Below, piece after piece: positions 57,563 through 64,000 of a stretch of DNA of 64,000 nucleotides. The stretch spans positions 1,175,599-1,239,598 of the forward strand of contig SCFE01000023.1 of assembly GCA_004352715.1 (NCBI GenBank), written 5' to 3'. Below the pieces are notes generated by a model. The model ran no database searches. It saw nothing but the letters and a program-made list of their open reading frames with translations, and was not told the DNA's origin. Source of the DNA: Hofstenia miamia (Eukaryota; Xenacoelomorpha; Acoela). The position numbers were made by a program, and so were the translations under genes. Each line of letters opens with the position of its first letter. Within the stretch, counting starts at the first letter, position 1.

Positions 57563-59820
57563 TTAAGCAACAACAAATACACTAAAACTGAAAATTCCCC
57601 AAGCGTGTAATACTTTTGAGCTCCTAGGATGTTTTGATGACTTAATAGAATGTCTTAATTTCTTTTTGAATATTCGTAGACTTTTTGCTAACCATATATC
57701 TATTTCTAGTCTGTTCCATTCCTTTGCAGTATTTACTGTAAAAGAATTTTGCCAGTATTTCGATTTAATCATAGGAAAGACTATGCACGCCGATCTTTGG
57801 GATTGCAATGTGTCACATTATCTATTAACTTTAATGACTGTTTAATTTAGTCGCATATGTAATACTTAGGAATGAGCTGCCTGTGTGTTGTTAAATATTT
57901 GCTGATAACTTGTTTGTCAATATTAAACAGAATCCAGCTCTGTTGAAGACGCTATTTATTTGCTCCCGTTGCTTTATGCATATACCAAGTAATAGCATGC
58001 CTACATACGCAAAGTTACTGAGTACAAAGAAATTTATAAAAATGGCTCTTGGATGATGTTTTTAATTTCTCTGATATTCTGCACTCCTTGTTTCATTTTC
58101 CTGATGGTCTTGTTCGAAAAAATATAGCTTTGGAAAAAGTGGAATAATAGTATAAAAATAAATATTATTTAATAATAACAATATTTTATTCTTTTGTTTT
58201 TTTTACAAATCAAGTGATTAACACTTATGAAGAATTAAAACAATAAATACAAATTAACTTGGTTCTGAAAAAATACTTTGTCTTGGTTTCAAAATTTTAT
58301 TGTCCTTGATGATATAAACAGTTGGTTTTCATTGTTCAATAGCTTTGTTATAATTTATGGACTTTGTCCTATAATTTGATAAGTAGTTGGATCTTCTTCG
58401 TTTTAGTGAAATTTTCAAACAAATAATATAGTCCATTTGTATGGTAGAATGGGAGATTTTCCCTTTTAGTGCGAATCGGGAATTCTTCATGACCCCATTC
58501 AGTTTAATGTATGATCAACACTTCAAATCAGACGAAGATCAAATAACGATTTACATTTGACACGTGACATAAATTGTTGTATTTACTTCTACACAGATAT
58601 CATACCATTAATGACACCAGTATTCTAAAGATGATGTGACTATAGCTAAATAAATAAGCAAAACATAAAGTAAGTTTGTTAACAAAGTGATTATTTTTCG
58701 TAACATATGTGGTCCATTTTAAATTGCATCATAACTTTACTAACTTAACTTCTGTGGTATACTTTTGTTTTCTTTTGAAGATTTAATATAATTTCTTCAG
58801 ATTTGCTAACATTAATAAAAACATAATTTTCAGTATACCTTTCTTTTACCATCTTAATTGTGCGACTTTGTCTTTCATTCATAGAAGATAGCAGTGTCAT
58901 CATCAAATGAATATATATTTGGTCCTAATACATAACAAAGTCTTACCACTTTAAGCATGCAAATATAGAAGCATATTATATCATATTCCAATTTAATGCA
59001 ATTTTTATCTTCATAATTTTTACATCTTTTACTTAAAGTTCTTGTGGATCATTATTATAATGCCACGCATAACATTATCAAGAGCTTTTTGAAAATCAAA
59101 AAAGGCAATCTTGATTGAAGCATCCAGGTCAGACCTGTCAACGAGCCGAGCTTGATCAGAGCATTTGATATACAACGAGCCCAAAACGAGCCTTTATTAA
59201 GCCAAGCCAATTTATACTTCTGCTTTTTAATTTGCTTATGCAGATTTTTCTTATTTTTTATTCAATATACCTTTTTTATAATCATATTTTAAAATGTTTA
59301 TTAAATAATTAGGAAGAGCTATCTAACAATTTCTGAGAATGCAGTATTTTTTGAAAAAACATCGAGCTAAAACGAGCCTCATTGAACGGTTCTATGTGGC
59401 GAGCCGAGCCGAAAATACTCAAAAGTAAAACGAGCCAAACCGAGCCAAGCTTCAAAATATCGGCTCGTTGACAAGTCTGATCCAGGTAATTGATATTTTA
59501 CGCGAATTTAGCCAAATAACGTTGATTTATATTTAATAACACTAAGTTGATGATTCTAATAAATCAACAATTTTATCAATCAGGAGTAGTTGATATTGAG
59601 CAATTGATTTTCAAAGATTGTTTTGGTGGCAAACGAATTACGTCATCACAGTTGAAAGATGTTGCATTAGCTTCGTTTAAAGAAGAAATGACTAATATAG
59701 AAATTGGGTTTAATTAATTCTTCCAAAATATATTCCTCCGATTTATTTCCAGAAGTAAACTTTCCCATTTAACATCTGGCATCTTAAAATCGCCACAAAT
59801 GACTACAAATCTATTTTTAG
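57563..59820 (-). mobile_element. Non-LTR retrotransposon fragment F with EN and RT remains
   Basis: On the minus strand, FVVICGDFKMPDVKWESLLL (59755-59815) is the AP-endonuclease GDFN motif with Asn changed to Lys. A family B MITE then interrupts (59130-59479). IAFFDFQKALDNVMRGIIIM (about 59045-59105) is RT motif A, and SFDDDTAIFYE (about 58885-58920) is motif C with FDDD for YADD. FFVLSNFAYVGMLLLGICIK (about 57990-58050), QREQINSVFNRAGF and KSKYWQNSFTVNTAKEWNRL (57700-57760) form the C-terminal part. The RT segment between EN and motif A is missing. It is the only fragment here keeping readable EN and RT signatures; many stops show it is dead. Closest in the window to fragment E. Confidence 0.8.
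59130..59479 (+). mobile_element. hAT MITE family B, perfect TSD, nested in fragment F
   Basis: The 350-bp element starts CAGACCTGTCAACGAGCCGA and ends ATCGGCTCGTTGACAAGTCTG (last 20 bases fit the family). ATCCAGGT lies on both sides (59122-59129 and 59480-59487), a perfect 8-bp duplication. It sits between the endonuclease and RT remains of fragment F, so it is younger than that element. Same orientation as the 20849 copy. Confidence 0.95.
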
Positions 59821-60212
59821 TTAAATGCTAGTGAGAGTGACAAAATCGAATCCATCCTGATAATTGTACAACAGATCAATAAGTTTCACATTTTTTGGTC
59901 AATATTTTTTAAACCAGGATGGAATATAAAATCATATGAATAATATTGCTACAGTAGGAAAGGAAAAGATATTAACACAGCAAATTTCCAGCATTGCTTG
60001 AAATGCTATAATACAAATTGTTTTGCTTGAAATGCTATAATACAAATTGTTTAAACGCAAACGATAAGGTATTCACCATAATTAAATGCATGTTAACAAT
60101 GCTTCGACCTTCAACTGCATATTTCAAATTGAATAATGAAAATGCAATCATTCAGTGGTATAATGGAACCTATAATTTAACCATTAAATGCTATTGCTTG
60201 TTAACCATGGGC
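59821..60212. other. AT-rich DNA with a 29-bp tandem duplication
   Basis: GCTTGAAATGCTATAATACA.. repeats at 59996 and 60025 with a 29-bp period. Upstream minus-strand sequence at 59830-59940 (YYSYDFIFHPGLKNID) may be the rest of the decayed endonuclease of fragment F, but it is not certain. Confidence 0.45.
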
Positions 60213-60220
60213 TCAAATAT

Positions 60221-60555
60221 CAGACTTTTCAACGAGCTGACATTTCCAAGCTCGGCTCGGTTCGTTTAAATTTTGTGTAAGCTCGGCTCGGCTCGCCACA
60301 TAAAATCTTTGAATGAGGCTCGTTTTAGCTAGGTATTTTTTTAAAAATATTGTGCTCAAGGAATTTTTTACATAGCTCTTCCTATTATTTAATAAACATT
60401 TCTTAAATAAGATTATAGGAAAGGCATACTGACTGCAAAAAATAAGAAAAATCTACATAATCAAACTAACAAGCAGAACTATAAACTTGCTTTTCCTAAA
60501 ATAGGCTCGTTGTATATCAAATACTGTACTCAAGCTCGGCTCGTTGACAAGTCTG
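60221..60555 (-). mobile_element. hAT MITE family B, full copy, perfect TSD
   Basis: The 335-bp element starts CAGACTTTTCAACGAGCTGA and ends GCTCGTTGACAAGTCTG. TCAAATAT flanks both sides (60213-60220 and 60556-60563). The core is inverted relative to the 20849 and 59130 copies (AGCTCTTCCTATTATTTAAT reading this way). Only about 740 bp separate it from the 59130 copy. Confidence 0.95.
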
Positions 60556-60706
60556 TCAAATATCAATTGAACTTGGCAATTTTTATAAATGCAGTAAGTT
60601 TAGTTCATTAAATATTTAGTTTGTACTTGAATCTCATTGTGATAGATTCAGATTTCAGATTGTTAATGCATGGTTTTGAGCATGCTTATTAGGTCCTTAA
60701 GTGGTC

Positions 60707-60745
60707 CAGGTGTGTACGCGGGTTTTCTGATTAGATTACATCAAG
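60707..60745 (+). mobile_element. hAT MITE family A, solitary left end
   Basis: CAGGTGTGTACGCGGGTTTT followed by CTGATTAGATTACATCA matches the first 35-40 bp of family A (CAGGGGCGTACGCAGGATTTTCTGAC). The rest of the element is not present. Confidence 0.55.
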
Positions 60746-61101
60746 GACATACTAAATCACAAGGACGGAAATTCAGAACAACGAGGGTGAACAACATGCG
60801 TGGGCTGATGTTATGCATTGACATAAACTAAATTTTTGCGATTTTTGTATTATAGAAACTTATTTAAAATATGCAGTAGTTGAAAGATTTTGACGTAAAA
60901 TTATGAATTATGACATATACACAAGCGATATTCAGTAAAATTAACTGATTCAACATTAAAAGATATACAATACTCAAAATACAAAATATCATAATTAGTT
61001 GTTTGTAAAAATTTCTTACGAGTTGAAGCGCAACAATCGAACTTCAAGGAACTTGAAAGGGTGATTATTAGTCCCTTTAAAAAACGTATTCCAAAATCTC
61101 T
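60746..61101. other. AT-rich DNA, nothing recognised
   Basis: Perhaps 3' flank of the transposase remnant that follows on the minus strand. Confidence 0.35.
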
Positions 61102-61755
61102 TTATAAGGCATCTTTGCGAAGAAAATTGAAAAGATGAATACAATAAATTTCTTCAAATGCCTTAGAAACACATGTGAAACAGTGTCTGTTACATTTTTT
61201 GAAGTAAAGATATGAAAGTTGAGCAAAACTTAACAACTGACGACTTGGTAACTTCAGCATACCATGTGAAACTTCTTCTGTATAAAGTGAAGGAACTTCG
61301 TTTTCATAAAATATATATTCATCTAAGAGATTTTCTTTGGAGGTTACATAACAAGGAATGTACAATAAGATGCTGTTTTCTTCTGAAGATAGATCATTTA
61401 TTAAAGTAAATACTTCCTCAAGGAGTTTATCACAAGAAAGCAGGAGACAGGAAATAGATGTAATAATATTTTCTTTCAAACAGCATATCTCCAATTTTGC
61501 GTGCAACTTCATTCGTAAGACTTTGACACTTGCAGAGAACTGACTTACATCAATATAGTAATTAGCACAACACATTGGCCTGAATAAGACAATATTTACG
61601 AATTTTGCAATGAGTTTTAGTGAAGCAAATAATATTGCCTTATAGTGCCGAATTTTGCTTCAATTCGATCAGATTAACTTGCCAAAGAGAACATAAGAAA
61701 GGAGGCTCAAAGTCAGACAATAAAAACTTTGTTATATCAACATAATCCATTGAGA
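61102..61755 (-). pseudogene. P-element/THAP-like transposase C-terminal remnant (tentative)
   Basis: A 157-codon frame (61575-61102) opens CCANYYIDVSQFSASVKVLR, comparable to the GANYYVSV.QI.ESEKKLR segment I associate with THAP/P-type transposases, where an RFG.YRQ motif precedes it. Just upstream, in other frames, the minus strand reads SLWQVNLIELK and a possible KFGTI.Q, which fits that order after frameshifts. Further on, ILLYIPCYVTSKENLLDEY and TEEVSHGMLKLPSRQLLSFA parallel LvYIaGYv..k and TEE.S.G.L.iPS, and the tail has CNRHCFTCVSKAFEEI. The family assignment is from memory of motif order, not from a search. The catalytic core is missing, so the fragment is inactive. An unidentified host gene exon is the alternative. 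Confidence 0.5.
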
Positions 61756-62092
61756 GAATACCACAAAGCATTAGACGTATCCCAAATTAGTAGTTAGCAA
61801 TACAAAGTTTACATACAATCTATAAATACATGCATCAAAGTTATCAAACAATAATTTGAAAATATATATCTTTGTAAAGCATGTGTAACGCTAAGAATTA
61901 TACGTTTTTGTAACTGAATTAGCTAAATATAGCATATAATTTAAAAATAATATTTAAAATTAAGTATAAAATAGCCAGTAGAATTATTTATACAGAAAGA
62001 ATACAATGCAATGTACTAGCAATAAAATGAAAATTACTTTGAAATGTCTTTGGTTTACCTCTCAGTATTGAACAAACTGAGTAACCAAAGAC
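61756..62092. other. AT-rich DNA, nothing recognised
   Basis: No supported feature. Confidence 0.4.
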
Positions 62093-62134
62093 GGGGTAAA
62101 GCCCAGCAGAATTTTCAAAATATTGAGAAAAAAG
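62093..62134 (+). mobile_element. Older family A fragment at a nested insertion
   Basis: GGGGTAAAGCCCAGCAGAAT then TTTCAAAATATTGAGAAAA matches the internal family A block (GGGCGAAGCCCCGCGAA, TTTTGAAAATATTGAGAAAA). It abuts the complete copy at 62143, so a young copy landed beside or inside an old one. Confidence 0.55.
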
Positions 62135-62142
62135 CTCATATC

Positions 62143-62335
62143 CAGGGGCGTACCCAGGGGGGACATGGTGGAATGTCCCTCCCGTCAGGTTTCCAAATTT
62201 AATTTTGATTGGATAAATCAAAAAATGTTTCGTAAAAAATTGAAAAATTTAAAATCTAGGATCGTGAAATGCATTCCCCCCCATTAGGGAGTAACAATGA
62301 TGTCCCCTCGTCAAAAAATCCTGGGTACGCCCCTG
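62143..62335 (-). mobile_element. hAT MITE family A, 193 bp, perfect TSD
   Basis: Starts CAGGGGCGTACCCAGGGGGG and ends TCCTGGGTACGCCCCTG, with CTCATATC on both sides (62135-62142 and 62336-62343). Inverted relative to the 23520 copy. It has lost the GAAGCCCC/ATATTGA block, making it the shortest complete copy. Confidence 0.94.
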
Positions 62336-62343
62336 CTCATATC

Positions 62344-62832
62344 TCTATTCTCTAAGGACCTGTTATTCGATTACTCGATCTGATTTTCTAAGTTCAGAAT
62401 TAATAAATTCTGAATGTAAAGTGAATGTTTGTAATGCATGTCTATGTTAATCTATTCCGATTGTAACCCACATAATCTAATAGATAACTAGGCTTGTTAC
62501 AAAGATATTTAGATTAAAACTCAAACTCATTTATGCCATTTTGTTGGTTATTTTTTTAAACGACTTGCTTTTTTAAATTAACAATTAAAATACATTTTGT
62601 TGATGAATTTGGTTGAGAGTTTTGACAATAAGTTTTAGTTTGGGAAACTAACCAAAATGGAAAAATTTCAGGATTAGTGAATCTTAAAAGCATTCAAAAA
62701 TGCCCATTTTATTTAATATATCTTGCAGTTTCATAAAAGTAAAAAATTTTCAGATTCTGATGCATATAATCCAAAGTTGTAATAAGTAGTTTGAATACTT
62801 GCTCTAAGCCTGCAAAACAAATACTTATGTCA
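62344..62832. other. AT-rich DNA, nothing recognised
   Basis: No supported feature. Confidence 0.4.
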
Positions 62833-62840
62833 CGCCAGCC

Positions 62841-63052
62841 CAGGGGTGTACACAGAATTTTCTGACGGGGGGGACATCATCGTCATTTTTGAAAATATTG
62901 AGAAATTAGAGCCTAAAAAATGCATCTCACGATCCTAGATTTTAAATTTTTCTATTTTTTACGAAAAATTTTTTGATTTATCCAGTCAAAATCAATTTTG
63001 GAAACCTGACGGGGAGACATTCCACCATTTCCCCCCCCTGCCTACGCCACTG
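62841..63052 (+). mobile_element. hAT MITE family A, 212 bp
   Basis: Starts CAGGGGTGTACACAG and ends CCCTGCCTACGCCACTG. Flanks CGCCAGCC and CGCCATGG share 5 of 8 bases, a decayed duplication. The core matches the 23520 copy (CTGACGGGG, TTTTTGAAAATATTGAGAAA, CCAGTCAAAATCAATTTTGG). Confidence 0.88.
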
Positions 63053-64000
63053 CGCCATGGTATTATTCTACAGGGAAGAAAGAGCCGTAGCAAATTCAAC
63101 AACCAACAGTTACCATCTTAAAATCAACTATAATCGTTGCCCTCGAGCACATAATAAATGGATTCACTTCTAAGTAAAAGAAACTCTCTTCTCAAATATT
63201 TTCCAAATATTTCATTTCTGAATCAATCTTAAGTTCGCCGAAACAAATTCAACAAATTATATAAATCAATAGAGTAGATGTCGTTACAAAATCATGCATT
63301 TTAAGATTCAATTTTAAGTTTCAACAATAAGCTTAAATGCACAACACTAAAAAATTCAAATTTTCAATAGACATGTTGCGCCTTATTGCTGAGATAAGAC
63401 GATTTAATTTTAACAATGCATTTCTCTTGAAATGTAATGCTCTATATATGTGTCTGACAATAGATTGAATTTTTTCTCATTTCTATTCTCCTTATAGTTA
63501 AGCAGACATTGCACAAATGCATGCAATTCAAAAACAATTTTGCTATTCTGTTTTTAATATTACTTCGTCTCAATGTAAAATTCACAATGCGATAAAATTA
63601 TTAACTGCGATTTACTCATTTTCAAAAGGCATGAAATTTTCTGAAAATTCGAGAATATCACCCATAAGAACGTAAATTTGTGAATCTATTGTAACTTTCG
63701 AATTGGTTAATTTCACATTTTAATAGGCGTATGTTATGCGGTTCAAATTTGCAAAGTTGTTAGGCCGGCTATGTATGACTTAGTTTGGGATTTTGATAAA
63801 TATATAGTAAAATTTATTTGGGCTTAGAATTACTACAAAGCATGCTTTGTTTGCACTGCAAAAATATACCAAATTCCCTTTATTGGATAAAAACGAGGTA
63901 ATGAAGTTAGCAACAGGTAAGTACTTGATCTACAAAAATCTGTAATCCAAATGATTGGATTAGTATAAAGTCTAAACATTAAATGCTTTTGAAGCATAGA
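63053..64000. other. AT-rich DNA to the window end, nothing recognised
   Basis: No exon, RNA gene or repeat boundary that I can support. Confidence 0.4.

Noticed and set aside
1-64000. CRISPR arrays, rRNA, bacterial operons or phage
   Set aside because: No direct-repeat/spacer pattern, no rRNA-like conserved blocks and no dense coding; the window is eukaryotic.

Overview
This window looks like a gene-poor, AT-rich stretch of an invertebrate animal genome assembled as a scaffold. It has four runs of N: one of 21 bases and three of exactly 1000, the latter typical of fixed-size scaffold gaps. Support for a metazoan comes from non-LTR retrotransposon fragments of the CR1/L2/Jockey kind, hAT, mariner, pogo-like and piggyBac-like DNA transposon remains, TTAGGG/CCCTAA telomere-type motifs, long (TA)n microsatellites and intron-like splice signals. 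There are no operons, no long intact ORFs and no bacterial signals. The phylum cannot be fixed from the sequence; a marine invertebrate is only a guess.

Most of what can be recognised is mobile DNA. Two families of short non-autonomous hAT elements (MITEs) stand out because many copies have recognisable 8-bp target-site duplications (TSDs). Family A (termini CAGGGGCGTACGCAGG / CCTGCGTACGCCCCTG) has eight complete copies plus fragments. Family B (termini CAGACTTGTCAACGAGCCGA / TCGTTGACAAGTCTG) has four delimited copies plus a truncated one. Further single MITEs of hAT type (398, 12356, 36268, 52422), TA-flanked Tc1/mariner type (19874, 36729, 43854), pogo type (3671) and piggyBac type (56944) are present. 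Decayed autonomous transposons include a CGGBP1-like/DUF659 hAT transposase (33.5-35.2 kb, minus), a mariner-like DDE transposase (about 22.0-22.6 kb, minus), a pogo/Tigger-like remnant (19.7-20.8 kb) and a P-element/THAP-like transposase C-terminus (61.1-61.75 kb, minus).

The right third, 48.3-59.8 kb, is a graveyard of at least six reverse transcriptase fragments on both strands. Two are invaded by hAT MITEs and one by a piggyBac-like MITE, placed exactly at a TTAA inside the motif A region. The 54-55 kb gap is flanked by two near-identical 240-bp copies of one retrotransposon tail.

Host-gene evidence is thin. The best candidate is a promoter-like, GC-richer island at 24.06-24.45 kb with a 27-codon first coding exon ending in a clean splice donor. 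Weaker candidate exons lie at 7162, 40133 and 47926-48094 (minus). I could not identify the gene or genes. The most unusual structure is at 14796-15439: three identical 160-bp units, each holding inverted telomere-type repeats that could form a hairpin, enclosed by 19-bp inverted ends. A second TIR element at 19874-20309 also holds telomere-like CCCTAA/CCTAAA motifs and a 35-bp palindrome.
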